A DNA stretch of 64,000 bases from Mytilus californianus (lineage: Eukaryota; Mollusca; Bivalvia; Mytilida; Mytilidae): the NCBI RefSeq assembly GCF_021869535.1, contig NW_026262679.1:46422426-46486425 (forward strand). Reading direction: 5' to 3'. This document shows positions 61,301 through 64,000 of this stretch, in pieces. The notes beneath the pieces are model-generated. The model was not told where the DNA came from. It saw nothing but the letters and a program-made list of their open reading frames with translations, and ran no database searches. The translations under genes and the position numbers were made by a program. How positions within the stretch are numbered: position 1 is the first letter of the stretch; every line of letters starts with the position of its first letter.

Positions 61301-63892
61301 AATTTTGACTCTCTTATCAATATGAATAACGATTAAGGAATTCAAATGGAATGAAACAATCTTCAATCGAAATGTTCAAATTTCGAAAATTAAACAAGAA
61401 AATGTAACGATGTTTCTGAAGTAAAGGATCAACATATTAATTTTTACAACTTACAAAAGTTTTTAAAAAAAACAGGCAATATGCTACTATCCGTCTTACA
61501 TCGTAAATATATCATTAAAATATATTTGAAGGTATGACAAAGAAAGACCAGACGGAGATACTTCGGCTATTTAAAGATGGTAATCGTCAGGTTGTATGTG
61601 CTACATCTGTAGCTGAGGAAGGCCTTGATATCCCAACATGTAACTTGGTCATAAGGTATGATCATGTTACAAATGAAACAGCTATGATACAATCGAGAGG
61701 TATGTATGTATGGCATTCCATCTGTACTATAATTCTGTACATTTTTCTATAAAATCTGTACATAGAAAAATCTATGTACTTAAAATTGTTGATTTGATGA
61801 TTTAAAGACAAATTTAAGAATATTTTCCGCTTATTGGATGTGCTTTTAATTCAAATATTGACATATTTTGAAAGGATTCATTCAGATATATTTCAGAAAA
61901 TAAAAGAGATACATGCATTATTTTTTCGATTTTCAGTTATAGTTCAACGAGCCAAAGATGTATGCAATTTTTTTCAAAATCTGTGACATAGCCCATTTAC
62001 TGTAACTTGACCTTAAACTTTGGTTTTGGGCATTTAATCAATTGGGATTACAAAATTCACTAATTCTATCCACTGATATATTTAATAAATCACAGCCAAA
62101 ACCGAAGTACTGACTACTAGCCATATCATATAGTAATCTGCAAGACTGAATGGTATCTGTATAGTGGTCGCTAATAAATGTATTAAAAGATAAAAAAAAA
62201 TACTCAAGGCTATGTTTACTTTTATTTTAATTTTATTTTCATTGTTACACATTTGCATAATCCATTTAGGTAGATGGGGGGTCTAAATTAAAATTCATAG
62301 AATTTTTTAATAATTTGTTAAAATGTAGTTTATATCATGCTTTTTTTCAAAATTATAATAAAAAGTATGGGTCACTGGGCTTTTTTTTCACCCTTCAGAT
62401 TGTGCAAAATTGTCAGAGTTTGAATTGATTATACATAGAAAACCCAATTTTGTGTGATAAAAAGAACTACACCATAGAATTTTAAGATAAAATATGAGAA
62501 GATACCTCTCATTTTACGCTTTCAGATAAGAAAAAGAAAAAAATGGGGTCACCAGACACATTTTCTTGCTACATTATAAAATAAGTAAATTCACAACATT
62601 TTCCATTATAAAAGTGACTTTATCCAAGTTATCTCCCCTTATTTCGCAAAGTTAAAAAAAAAATTTATCAAACAAAATTTTTTTTGTAAAATACAGCCGT
62701 AAAATATGATACAACACATAATTTTCTATATTAACATTAAAAGTCTTACACTTGAATTACATACTATTCTCGAAATTTGCATATTTCATTTAAGATTTAG
62801 ACCGATCGTTATCTGCTATTTCAAAATCCAAGATGGAGGAAGGCACCCCAACAATCTTAATCTTACATATATTAGCCTCTTTCATTATATCTGTCATAAT
62901 TCTTATGAAATATACACAGCACTCGTAAATTACTAGATTCAATATTCACTCCCTTTATCGGGGAAAGCAAGTGTTAAGAATTTCATCTCTAACATTAAAT
63001 GTACAAACAATTATTTTTTTCTGTACATTTTCTGATGAACAAATGCTTTTTTATGTATTATTCTATATAATGTAATCCTAATATATTTCCAATTTTGTTT
63101 GATCTTATGACAATTATTCATATTCTTTACAAAGATTGTAACACAAAGTGCTTGGTAGTCAGAGAATTTAGTGTATGTTAATTTCCCTCAAGATACTAAA
63201 ATTGTATGTGTTTGTATTGTTACTATTCCCTTGTTGATTTCTATTATTTATTTGAAGGTAGGGGAAGGGCTGAAGGTTGTCAGTTTGTCATTATCGCGAG
63301 TAAAAAGAGAAAAACTGCAGAAAAAGAAGAAATAAATGAAATTAGAGAAGGAATAATGAAAGAGGCCATCGAAGAAATCCAATCAGATATCATAGAAAAC
63401 AAAGAGGAGTGTGTTGAAGAACTCGTAGAAATCCAGAGACTGTTGAAAAAGAAACGCGACAAGGAAGCTTTATCCGACAAAAATTGTTCAGAAAACAAGG
63501 AACTTGAACTGAGATGTGAGAAGTGTAACCATTATATTTGCATGTCAACAGATATCAGGAAAATACAAGATGCTCATCACGCTGTGATAAATGATGAAAT
63601 AAGGAAAAACGTAAAGGTCATAAAGAGTCATTCTAAGCGGCGGATTGATCATCTCATAACTGTAAATGCGGGCAAAGTTAAATGTATAAATTGTGGTAGT
63701 GGTCTAGGCCAAATTATAAAGTTTAGTGAAGCTCAATTCCCTGTTTTGAAAATTGAGCATTTTTATGTAACAGATACCACTGGCAAAAACAGCTACTATA
63801 AAAAATGGAAAAGTGTACCATTTAAACCTGCTGAGTTATCTGATGATGACCTTGAATCAAGACTACAGGGTTCTCAGTATGTTGACATTTAG
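1..63892 (+). CDS. RIGI-like: RIG-I-like receptor (RLR), four CARDs + DExH helicase + C-terminal regulatory domain; 18 exons, 5' end off the window
   Basis: Cytosolic double-stranded RNA sensor: in the family, the helicase and C-terminal domain bind RNA and the CARDs signal to a MAVS-type adaptor. Exons: 1-64, 36488-36616, 38309-38638, 38936-39082, 43008-43139, 43454-43795, 44558-44692, 45305-45625, 51149-51324, 52646-52836, 53973-54168, 54373-54535, 58615-58710, 59122-59279, 60134-60272, 60768-61007, 61532-61699, 63258-63892. All junctions are GT-AG and phase-compatible, and the sum is 3762 nt (1253 residues plus stop). Helicase motifs seen: APTGCGKT (about 577-584), DECH (687-690), TAS (726-728), [12 protein letters not shown] (1010-1021), QSRGRGRAEG (1040-1049). 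Zinc cysteines are at about 1129/1132 and 1185/1188. Length exceeds vertebrate RIG-I (about 925) because of the extra CARD pair and linker. Motif VI looks more RIG-I-like than MDA5-like, but orthology cannot be settled here. The start codon, promoter and polyadenylation signal are not visible. Numbering counts from the codon at position 1. Confidence 0.92.
360..900 (+). repeat. Dispersed repeat with GATCGTGAAAG motifs, copy 1
   Basis: It has several GATCGTGAAAGA boxes and a 20-nt core, ATTGCGATTGGATCGTGAAA, that recurs in inverse orientation at 31655-32215. The flanking GTCATTCGG and the 840-900 segment also match the distal copy. No coding potential seen. Confidence 0.65.
1017..1325. repeat. 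Foldback/MITE-like element with a long palindrome
   Basis: 1028-1178 is a near-perfect palindrome of about 150 bp: arms starting ATAATTCATGGAAGCC, with a small inner stem around a GCGTTAGCG loop. The outer sequence TTAAGAAATAATTCATG near 1023 recurs inverted near 1303-1321. Non-coding. Confidence 0.75.
1595..1616. promoter_or_regulatory. 22-bp perfect inverted repeat with two ACGTCA (CRE/ATF-type) half-sites
   Basis: Arms TAACGTCAT and ATGACGTTA are separated by TAAC. ACGTCA/TGACGT is the bZIP (CREB/ATF) half-site. It lies a few bases upstream of a minus-strand ATG at 1589. Regulatory use is inference. Confidence 0.3.
1939..1973 (+). repeat. Isolated 35-bp piece of the 539-bp satellite
   Basis: TTGGCAATCGCTAATGGCAG and the following 15 bases match the satellite unit with one substitution. 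Nothing around it matches. It lies about 4.5 kb before the first satellite block. Confidence 0.6.
1974..2755. other. Intronic stretch without recognised gene
   Basis: Contains short A/T-rich simple repeats (TA at about 2404-2418, TAAA-type at about 2563-2590). A 63-codon open frame at 2011-2202 has no recognisable domain. Confidence 0.5.
2756..2936 (+). repeat. Two-copy tandem duplication, about 88-bp period
   Basis: Both copies start TTCCGGAGTATGT (2756 and 2844) and continue with matching AATATTTT, ACTGCA and TTTTAATAAT segments. Confidence 0.75.
2937..4960. other. Intronic stretch with scattered dispersed-repeat fragments
   Basis: A 17-G run is at 4128-4144. Fragments near 4045, 4300 and 4840 share GAAAATGAGG(C/T)(C/T)AAG, the complement of the GACCTCATTTTC boxes at 12.7-13.4 kb. 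No coding region supported. Confidence 0.5.
4961..5166. mobile_element. TA-flanked MITE, about 206 bp
   Basis: Terminal inverted repeats of about 37 bp start CTGTAAATTTAGAAATTATT on the left and CTGTAAATTCAGAAATTATT on the complement of the right end. TA flanks both sides, the Tc1/mariner-pogo target duplication. No ORF of its own. Confidence 0.8.
5167..5844. other. Intronic stretch, nothing recognised
   Basis: AT-rich sequence without a convincing ORF, RNA gene or clear repeat structure. Confidence 0.5.
5845..6175 (+). repeat. Imperfect tandem repeat, about 59-66 bp period
   Basis: GATCTTGG(A/C)TT boxes at 5849, 5913, 5972 and 6038, each followed by a GGATTCTGACA-like box and CATATAGTTCCAA. 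A degenerate fifth unit lies near 6099. Confidence 0.7.
6310..6425 (+). repeat. Short dispersed repeat with GTGTCC/GGACAC hairpin
   Basis: Contains the perfect hairpin GTGTCCATGGGACAC within a GGGGAA...GCCCCC context, next to the satellite's left edge. I recognise the sequence type as common in mussel genomes (recollection, not checked). Confidence 0.5.
6426..8677 (+). repeat. 539-bp satellite, block 1 (about 4.2 units)
   Basis: The marker TTGAGGTAAATTATATGG recurs at 6669, 7208, 7747 and 8286, exactly 539 bp apart. Units differ by scattered substitutions. Open frames of 114 (+), 86 (-) and 61 (-) codons recur in each unit. The period is not a multiple of three, so no frame runs through the array. 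Ends abruptly at 8677. Confidence 0.93.
9252..11155 (+). pseudogene. Broken THAP + DDE_4 transposase (ISL2EU/Harbinger-like)
   Basis: Exon 1 (9252-9463) encodes a THAP zinc finger: [12 protein letters not shown] then a frameshift near 9375-9385, after which [15 protein letters not shown] appears in another frame with a stop right after. Donor gtaaaa at 9464. Exon 2 starts after an acceptor at 10049 and continues in phase with [11 protein letters not shown]. The later DDE part shows [10 protein letters not shown] (first Asp, about 10730), VMADKG (second Asp, about 10966) and [14 protein letters not shown] (Glu, about 11078). Several stops and frameshifts lie between 10520 and 11060. THAP binds DNA, and DDE_4 is the catalytic core. 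Too damaged to be active. Confidence 0.8.
11474..11940 (+). repeat. Dispersed SINE-like/short interspersed element, long copy
   Basis: Starts GAAGATGTGGTATGATTGCC and contains the boxes ACAACTCTCCA, CTATAAAAGGCCCCAAAATGA and AACAGGCTCCTGACTTGGGACAGG-type sequence. It matches 39290-39600. Shorter 5' fragments are at 11280, 13720 and 61178. Confidence 0.75.
12110..12530 (+). repeat. Degenerate relative of the hairpin/GTC element (3' part)
   Basis: Contains a GTATTGCGCAACAGCAAGAA unit near 12313 and the family's 3' end (TGTATCAAGCTTGAAT, GCCCCAACTGTTCAGGGTT) at about 12440-12500. More diverged than the six full copies, and in the same orientation. Confidence 0.6.
12560..13485 (+). repeat. Dispersed element with TGCGAC/GTCGCA hairpin and tandem core
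   Basis: Begins with the perfect hairpin TGCGACTTTTGTCGCA. It then has four to five units of about 130-165 bp marked by GACCTCATTTTCATGGTTCA (12738, 12900, 13032, 13183, 13328). Ends near ACATTTCAGTGTGTGCACTC. A truncated relative lies at 27725-27900, and a core fragment at 60285-60415. Confidence 0.65.
13878..17235 (+). mobile_element. Pogo/Tigger-type DNA transposon, apparently complete
   Basis: 3.36 kb between TA dinucleotides (13876-13877 and 17236-17237). Imperfect TIRs of about 30 bp begin CAGTCTAGTCAC and CGGTAGTGTCAC, and both contain the identical TTCGTGGATACA. It encodes one intact two-exon transposase. CAGT-like ends, TA duplication and the DDD transposase fit the pogo branch of Tc1/mariner. 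Non-coding 16485-17200 is A/T-rich. Confidence 0.85.
14021..16484 (+). CDS. Pogo/Tigger-like transposase with C-terminal PHD-like finger
   Basis: Two exons: 14021-14044 (MNLVVSSK, donor gtaaga) and 14496-16484 (acceptor tttacag), in frame, 670 residues, no internal stop. Residues about 10-55 form a Psq-type HTH ([20 protein letters not shown]). About 70-135 is a CENP-B/Tc5-type DNA-binding region. The DDE_1 catalytic core has D184 (YNVDEKG), D292 (LLYDGHRTH) and D328 ([12 protein letters not shown]). A low-complexity Lys/Asn/Ser/Thr region follows, then a Cys/His cluster at about 603-665 ([19 protein letters not shown]) resembling a PHD finger. The family cuts and pastes DNA at TA sites. The ATG exon sits inside the left TIR-bounded element, so this is the element's own gene. 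A domesticated host gene is the alternative. Confidence 0.88.
17236..17462. other. Spacer right of the pogo element
   Basis: AT-rich sequence without a recognised feature, part of the material inserted into the satellite. Confidence 0.4.
17486..18135 (+). repeat. 539-bp satellite, block 2 with internal deletion
   Basis: The TTGAGGTAAATTATATGG markers at 17641 and 17996 are 355 bp apart, so one unit lacks about 184 bp (junction near 17853). A 90-codon minus-strand frame crosses the deletion junction. Confidence 0.88.
18136..19100 (+). mobile_element. 965-bp element with perfect 13-bp terminal inverted repeats and TGTC microsatellite, inserted in the satellite
   Basis: The left end TAGTCCCCTACCG is exactly complementary to the right end CGGTAGGGGACTA. 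The left end also folds on itself (AGTCCCC with GGGGACT, 18137-18167). It is followed by (TGTC)n at 18182-18215. The body has diverged tandem segments (GTTTTATCATGACAAGTT at about 18303 and 18863, similar at 19033). No transposase, so non-autonomous. Confidence 0.75.
19137..20494 (+). repeat. 539-bp satellite, block 3 (forward arm of inverted array)
   Basis: Markers at 19533 and 20072, 539 bp apart. Sequence close to block 1. Ends at an inversion junction near 20494/20495. Confidence 0.9.
20495..21900 (-). repeat. 539-bp satellite, block 4 (inverted arm)
   Basis: The same unit in reverse complement, with deletions near 20897 and a 32-bp TA run (21061-21092). It pairs with block 3 as a long inverted repeat with about 128 bp of unpaired loop. 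Ends in another TA run at about 21900-21920. Confidence 0.88.
22283..24590 (+). mobile_element. Hairpin/GTC element, copy 1 (HINE/pearl-like non-autonomous element)
   Basis: Order: palindrome 22288-22320 (TATACGACCGC arms); (GTC)n 22337-22389; about five 160-bp tandem units marked TGGATCTCTCTGAAATTGTA (22429-23280); G11 then T run at 23332-23360; 35-bp units with ATTGCGCAAT-type palindromes (23480-23710); 118-137-bp units marked GGGGTTCTTTGATATG (23770-24340); conserved 3' end CAGGGTTCGACCTCTGCGGT then GCATTTTATT. The 3' TGCGGTCGTAT repeats the 5' hairpin arm. This layout is that of Helentron-associated/DINE-1 or bivalve pearl elements. Classification is inference. Confidence 0.75.
24591..25129. 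other. Intronic spacer between two hairpin/GTC elements
   Basis: Unique-looking AT-rich sequence. No gene recognised. Confidence 0.45.
25130..27045 (+). mobile_element. Hairpin/GTC element, copy 2
   Basis: 5' palindrome 25134-25166, short (GTC)n, eight to ten 160-bp units (25230-26720), G/T-rich junction at about 26740-26770. The 35-bp and 130-bp modules are missing, and the 3' end is the conserved one at 26880-27045. Confidence 0.75.
27400..28210 (+). repeat. Dispersed repeat fragments with TTGGCCACA boxes
   Basis: Two related segments (27414-27600 and 28020-28210) share AACCAAACTTGGCCACA, GGGTATCTTGTT and AAAAATAGAACA. Between them, 27725-27900 is a truncated relative of 12560-13485. Confidence 0.6.
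28690..29305 (+). mobile_element. Element with 5' hairpin, GTCC microsatellite and three tandem units of about 165-175 bp
   Basis: Starts near GGGGCCCGCTGAATGGCG, followed by (GTCC)n at 28732-28749. Three units then start GTGTCCGCTCTAT at about 28760, 28926 and 29099. The right end CACAGCGGGGCCCA is an approximate complement of the left end. Same general layout as 18136-19100. Confidence 0.7.
29306..29837. other. Intronic spacer
   Basis: AT-rich, no gene recognised. Short resemblance to other bivalve dispersed repeats only. Confidence 0.4.
29838..31172 (+). mobile_element. Hairpin/GTC element, copy 3
   Basis: 5' palindrome degraded by point changes (29842-29874), (GTC)n 29890-29920, about five 160-bp units, G-rich junction at 30862-30900, 35-bp and 130-bp modules absent, conserved 3' end to GCATTTTATT. 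Flanked by ACAG on both sides (29834-29837 and 31173-31176), a possible target duplication. Confidence 0.75.
31280..31604. mobile_element. 325-bp MITE: about 47-bp TIRs around a 21-bp minisatellite
   Basis: The left end ATGTAAATATAAATATTTTC and the complement of the right end ATGTAAATATAAATACTTTC match over about 47 bp with few differences. The interior is about ten 21-bp units of the type GTGCGCACGAGTTTGAAAGTC. Because 21 is a multiple of three, both strands read as seven-residue repeats. Confidence 0.8.
31655..32215 (-). repeat. Dispersed repeat with GATCGTGAAAG motifs, copy 2 (inverted)
   Basis: Reverse-complement counterpart of 360-900. The best-conserved parts are 32085-32200 and 31660-31740. 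Identity is patchy in the middle. Confidence 0.65.
32559..35487 (+). mobile_element. Hairpin/GTC element, copy 4
   Basis: 5' palindrome at about 32563-32593, (GTC)n 32607-32665, three units of about 150 bp (32690-33120), 130-bp units (33130-33620), an inner 156-bp tandem array (33800-34380). Then G13 and G12 runs (34506-34542), a dense 35-bp ATTGCGCAAT array (34600-34905), more 130-bp units, and the conserved 3' end. Confidence 0.75.
33800..34380 (+). repeat. 156-bp tandem repeat inside copy 4 (about 3.7 units)
   Basis: The marker TATCTCACCTAAACTGC recurs at 33801, 33957, 34113 and 34269, exactly 156 bp apart. Units are nearly identical, so expansion is recent. Confidence 0.9.
35640..35855 (+). 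repeat. Dispersed repeat, copy 1 (inverted partner at 59520-59760)
   Basis: Shares ATGAGCA(G/A), GGAGCAGAATCTGCTTACC, CTCAGTCTTTAGTTTCT-type and TGTTTTGTATACTGTTGTTTG-type boxes with the reverse complement of 59520-59760. Confidence 0.6.
35862..36330 (+). repeat. Dispersed repeat bounded by GCGGGGGACAT, with diverged tandem core
   Basis: TGCGGGGGACAT occurs at about 35871 and 36314. Between them, two diverged units share TTATATCA, TCTCGGA(A/C)AAGTT and TTGGAAATATTAATT. The short open frame at 35934-36206 is part of this repeat, not an RLR exon. Confidence 0.55.
36488..36616 (+). CDS. RIGI-like: RLR exon 2: second half of CARD1
   Basis: Acceptor tttgtag, donor gtaagt, phase 1 to phase 1. It encodes a CARD helix 3-5 segment with the helix-5 signature [14 protein letters not shown], matching [14 protein letters not shown] in exon 5. 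No methionine or coding segment directly upstream supplies CARD helices 1-2; exon 1-64 does. Confidence 0.88.
36617..38308 (+). other. RLR intron 2
   Basis: Contains two related segments (about 37430-37620 and 37920-38090), both with TTCCTG(A/G)CGAAGGTAAA, an AT-rich dispersed repeat. No exon recognised. Confidence 0.55.
38309..38638 (+). CDS. RIGI-like: RLR exon 3: end of CARD1 and all of CARD2
   Basis: Acceptor acttctag, donor gtaata, phase 1 to phase 1, 110 codons. About 15 residues complete CARD1. A full CARD follows, starting near [19 protein letters not shown] and ending [20 protein letters not shown]. It is one exon per CARD, as in exon 6. Confidence 0.92.
38936..39082 (+). CDS. RIGI-like: RLR exon 4: first half of CARD3
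   Basis: Acceptor cattcag, donor gtttgt (not strong), phase 1 to phase 1. It encodes CARD helices 1-2 around [18 protein letters not shown] and [13 protein letters not shown]. An ATG at 38941, third codon of the exon, could serve as an alternative start for a two-CARD isoform. Confidence 0.88.
39290..39600 (+). repeat. Dispersed SINE-like element, second copy
   Basis: Same boxes as 11474-11940 (GAAGATGTGGTATGA, ACAACTCTCCATCC, CTATAAAGGGCCCCAAAATG, CAGGCTCCTGACTTAGGACA). Lies in the RLR intron between exons 4 and 5. Confidence 0.75.
39970..40090 (+). repeat. Dispersed repeat with GATGAGTCTTTTGTAG box, copy 1
   Basis: Shares CGTCACTGATGAGTC, GACGAAAC-type and ACAAAATTGTAATCCTG with 41505-41600 (+), 45770-46110 (-) and 46118-46190 (-). 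The sequence left of it (39680-39970) resembles the body of the 40205 and 45770 copies. Confidence 0.65.
40205..40510 (-). repeat. Dispersed repeat with GATGAGTC box, copy 2 (diverged)
   Basis: Inverted relative of the previous entry. Shares AGAAGTGCTG(C/A)CTAC and GTGATACC with 45900-46080. Confidence 0.5.
41505..41700 (+). repeat. Dispersed repeat with GATGAGTC box, copy 3
   Basis: GAGCGTCACTGGATGAGTC, GTAGACGAAACACGCGTCTG and CAAAATTATAAGCCTGGTAT boxes. Confidence 0.65.
41918..41970. repeat. Compound hairpin in intron 4
   Basis: The outer stem pairs AACCGCTGCAAC with GTTGCAAGCGGGTT (one-base bulge). Inside are CCCTTGAACCCAAGGG and GTACAATGTAC stems. tRNA rejected because no cloverleaf or T-loop fits. 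Confidence 0.45.
43008..43139 (+). CDS. RIGI-like: RLR exon 5: second half of CARD3
   Basis: Acceptor ttttatag, donor gtaaat, phase 1 to phase 1. It encodes CARD helices 3-5, ending [14 protein letters not shown]. Length (132 nt) and phase are almost identical to exon 2 (129 nt), which supports a duplicated CARD-pair block. Confidence 0.9.
43454..43795 (+). CDS. RIGI-like: RLR exon 6: end of CARD3 and all of CARD4
   Basis: Acceptor ttttcag, donor gtaagg, phase 1 to phase 1, 114 codons. CARD-like helices include [33 protein letters not shown] and [12 protein letters not shown]. Same layout as exon 3 (330 against 342 nt). More diverged than CARD2, so the CARD call rests partly on position. Confidence 0.88.
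44558..44692 (+). CDS. RIGI-like: RLR exon 7: linker between CARDs and helicase
   Basis: Acceptor cttttcag, donor gtaacc, phase 1 to phase 1, 45 codons. Hydrophilic, Lys/Glu/Asn-rich, with a CNC motif. No domain recognised. Open frame and phase agree with both neighbours. Confidence 0.78.
45305..45625 (+). CDS. RIGI-like: RLR exon 8: acidic/serine-rich linker
   Basis: Acceptor gtttcag, phase 1 start, about 107 codons. Rich in Ser, Glu and Asp, and probably flexible. The 3' end is uncertain. A gtgcgt donor at 45626 keeps phase 1 and joins exon 9. A gtaaat donor 4 bp further would break the frame, and an in-frame TAA follows at 45631. Confidence 0.75.
45770..46110 (-). repeat. Dispersed repeat with GATGAGTC box, copy 4
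   Basis: AACTCATCATAGATACCAGG, GACGCGCGTTTCGTCTACAA and AAGACTCATCCGTGACGCTC boxes followed by a body shared with 40205-40510. A short further piece is at 46118-46190. Confidence 0.7.
47116..47299. repeat. Two adjacent long hairpins
   Basis: 47116-47195 pairs a CAGTGTAAGGGAGATAA arm with TTATCTCCCTTACACTG. 47224-47299 pairs CAGTGTAAGGGAGGTAA with TTACTTCCCTTACACTG. Both continue into ATAATTTAAA/TTTAAATTAT. Confidence 0.85.
47760..50390 (+). repeat. About 131-bp tandem array with a 524-bp higher-order repeat
   Basis: About 20 units marked GTTCTTTGATATGCTGAATC. The variant unit with ATCAAATTGGTTCATATTGA recurs every 523-524 bp (about 48033, 48557, 49080, 49604, then about 50004). Four diverged monomers thus amplified as a block, as in satellite DNA. 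Confidence 0.85.
50914..51120. mobile_element. TA-flanked MITE, 207 bp, next to RLR exon 9
   Basis: TIRs of about 40 bp begin CTGTGGATTCATT (left) and CTGTGGATTCATTTATTTTC (complement of right). TA on both sides. The inner TIR carries TTCGTGGATAC, also in the pogo TIRs. Ends 28 bp before the exon 9 acceptor junction. Confidence 0.85.
51149..51324 (+). CDS. RIGI-like: RLR exon 9: Q-motif region and helicase motif I (Walker A)
   Basis: Acceptor tttcttgtag, donor gtatgg, phase 1 to phase 0. It encodes [12 protein letters not shown] followed by the ATP-binding motif APTGCGKT. An acidic stretch (SDSDDE) precedes the helicase. A TA-flanked MITE ends 28 bp before the exon. Confidence 0.93.
51325..52645 (+). 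other. RLR intron 9
   Basis: AT-rich, no recognised element. A 69-codon frame at 51880-52089 has no domain. Confidence 0.5.
52646..52836 (+). CDS. RIGI-like: RLR exon 10: helicase motif Ia/Ib
   Basis: Acceptor tcttttcag, donor gtgcaa, phase 0 to phase 2. It encodes [14 protein letters not shown] (motif Ia) and LITGE (Ib region), as in RIG-I and MDA5. Confidence 0.93.
53745..53860. repeat. Foldback element in RLR intron 10
   Basis: TGACCCCTTACAGATCCATA at the left pairs with the complement of TATGGATTAGTAGGGGTCA at the right. A second inner pair is AAAAATCCATA with TATGGATTTT. Confidence 0.7.
53973..54168 (+). CDS. RIGI-like: RLR exon 11: helicase motif II (DECH)
   Basis: Acceptor ttattcag, donor gttatt, phase 2 to phase 0. 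It encodes [11 protein letters not shown] followed by [10 protein letters not shown], the DExH-type Walker B box with the family's DECH variant and both histidines. Confidence 0.95.
54373..54535 (+). CDS. RIGI-like: RLR exon 12: helicase motif III
   Basis: Acceptor atttctcag, donor gtttgt, phase 0 to phase 1. It encodes [11 protein letters not shown], the motif III box of RLRs, then the start of the Hel2 insert region. Confidence 0.93.
54921..56870 (+). mobile_element. Hairpin/GTC element, copy 6
   Basis: 5' hairpin degraded by an inserted A-rich loop and a lost arm base, (GTC)n 54979-55016, four 160-bp units, G14 then T run (55643-55670), 35-bp ATTGCGCAAT units (55785-56005), 130-bp units (56070-56660), conserved 3' end. 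The module order is identical to copy 1, with high sequence similarity. In RLR intron 12. Confidence 0.78.
56871..58614 (+). other. RLR intron 12, right part
   Basis: AT-rich, apparently single-copy sequence. No ORF, RNA gene or repeat recognised. Confidence 0.5.
58615..58710 (+). CDS. RIGI-like: RLR exon 13: helicase insert (Hel2i)
   Basis: Acceptor tttattag, strong donor gtgagt, phase 1 to phase 1, 32 codons. Helical, Lys-rich segment around [16 protein letters not shown]. Placed by phase and position. Hel2i is poorly conserved across the family. Confidence 0.85.
59122..59279 (+). CDS. RIGI-like: RLR exon 14: helicase insert (Hel2i)
   Basis: Acceptor tactgcag, donor gtttgt, phase 1 to phase 0. 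It encodes [15 protein letters not shown], matching the YEQWI segment of RIG-I, and ends TTWRNYLN, which continues into exon 15. Confidence 0.9.
59440..59760 (-). repeat. Dispersed repeat, copy 2 (inverted partner of 35640-35855)
   Basis: The reverse complement contains ATGAGCAATATGACGGGTGC, GAGCAGGAACTGCTTACCC and GTAGTGTTTTGTAGAGTGCT. The adjacent 59440-59520 (GAAGACCCATTGGTGGCCTT) is a second common repeat fragment. The 74-codon open frame at 59501-59725 is part of it. Confidence 0.6.
60134..60272 (+). CDS. RIGI-like: RLR exon 15: helicase insert end
   Basis: Acceptor ttgacag, donor gtacgg, phase 0 to phase 1. It encodes [20 protein letters not shown], closely matching the RIG-I segment with NDALIISEDAR. 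Donor 60273 was chosen over GTTTTT at 60278 because only it joins exon 16 in frame. Confidence 0.9.
60768..61007 (+). CDS. RIGI-like: RLR exon 16: helicase motif IV
   Basis: Acceptor attttag, donor gtattt, phase 1 to phase 1. It encodes [16 protein letters not shown] (as ENPKLEDL in RIG-I) and motif [21 protein letters not shown]. Confidence 0.94.
61532..61699 (+). CDS. RIGI-like: RLR exon 17: helicase motif V and start of VI
   Basis: Acceptor tttgaag, donor gtatgt, phase 1 to phase 1. It encodes [13 protein letters not shown], motif [13 protein letters not shown] and the first half of motif VI (MIQSR). Motif VI is completed by GRGRAEG in exon 18. Confidence 0.95.
61700..63257 (+). other. 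RLR intron 17
   Basis: AT-rich, with homopolymer runs. No exon or repeat recognised. The 61178 region in the preceding intron holds a 5' fragment of the SINE-like element. Confidence 0.5.
63258..63892 (+). CDS. RIGI-like: RLR exon 18: motif VI end, pincer and C-terminal regulatory (RNA-binding, zinc) domain; stop codon
   Basis: Acceptor tttgaag, phase 1 start, 211 codons to TAG at 63890-63892. It begins [14 protein letters not shown] charged helical stretch (pincer region) follows, then the regulatory domain with zinc pairs CEKC and CINC. It also has [11 protein letters not shown] and YKKWKSVPF, typical of RIG-I/MDA5/LGP2 C-terminal domains. This domain recognises RNA ends or duplexes in the family. 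No AATAAA is present in the remaining 108 bp, so the 3' UTR continues past the window. Confidence 0.95.
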
Positions 63893-64000
63893 GAATTGGT
63901 ACCCTTTATGCTAATCTGATAGATATACATTCTTAAAAATAGAGCTTATAATGTAAATAGTTGTCCTATTTCTTTTTTCAAAAATCGTTAAAAGTTATGA

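Overview
This is eukaryotic, AT-rich, repeat-dense DNA that looks like a bivalve mollusc, most likely a mytilid mussel. That assignment is inference, from the repeat types (pearl/HINE-like elements with core tandem repeats, and short dispersed elements) and from the immune receptor encoded here.

One host gene appears to span the whole window on the + strand: a RIG-I-like receptor (RLR), a cytosolic RNA sensor of the DExH helicase superfamily. I resolve 18 coding exons from position 1 (5' end outside the window) to the stop codon at 63892. Every junction is phase-compatible, giving 1253 visible residues. Domain order is CARD1 (exons 1-2), CARD2 (exon 3), CARD3 (exons 4-5), CARD4 (exon 6), a variable linker (exons 7-8), the helicase with motifs I, Ia, II, III, IV, V and VI (exons 9-18), and a C-terminal regulatory domain with two CxxC zinc-binding pairs (exon 18). 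Four CARDs instead of the usual two, with the two CARD pairs sharing one exon layout, is the most interesting result.

Intron 1 (65-36487, about 36.4 kb) is a graveyard of mobile DNA. It holds foldback elements and TA-flanked MITEs, a 539-bp satellite in several blocks including a head-to-head inverted array (6426-21900), and a broken THAP/DDE_4 transposon (9252-11155). It also holds an apparently complete pogo/Tigger-type transposon with TIRs, TA flanks and a 670-residue transposase (13878-17235). Its second half is filled by long elements with a 5' hairpin, a GTC microsatellite and core tandem repeats (22283-24590, 25130-27045, 29838-31172, 32559-35487).

From 36.5 to 63.9 kb the RLR exons alternate with shorter introns. 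These carry dispersed bivalve repeats, two more long hairpin/GTC elements (46645-50605 and 54921-56870), and a TA-flanked MITE ending 28 bp before the exon with the ATP-binding motif. No rRNA, confident tRNA, CRISPR or bacterial-type feature was seen.
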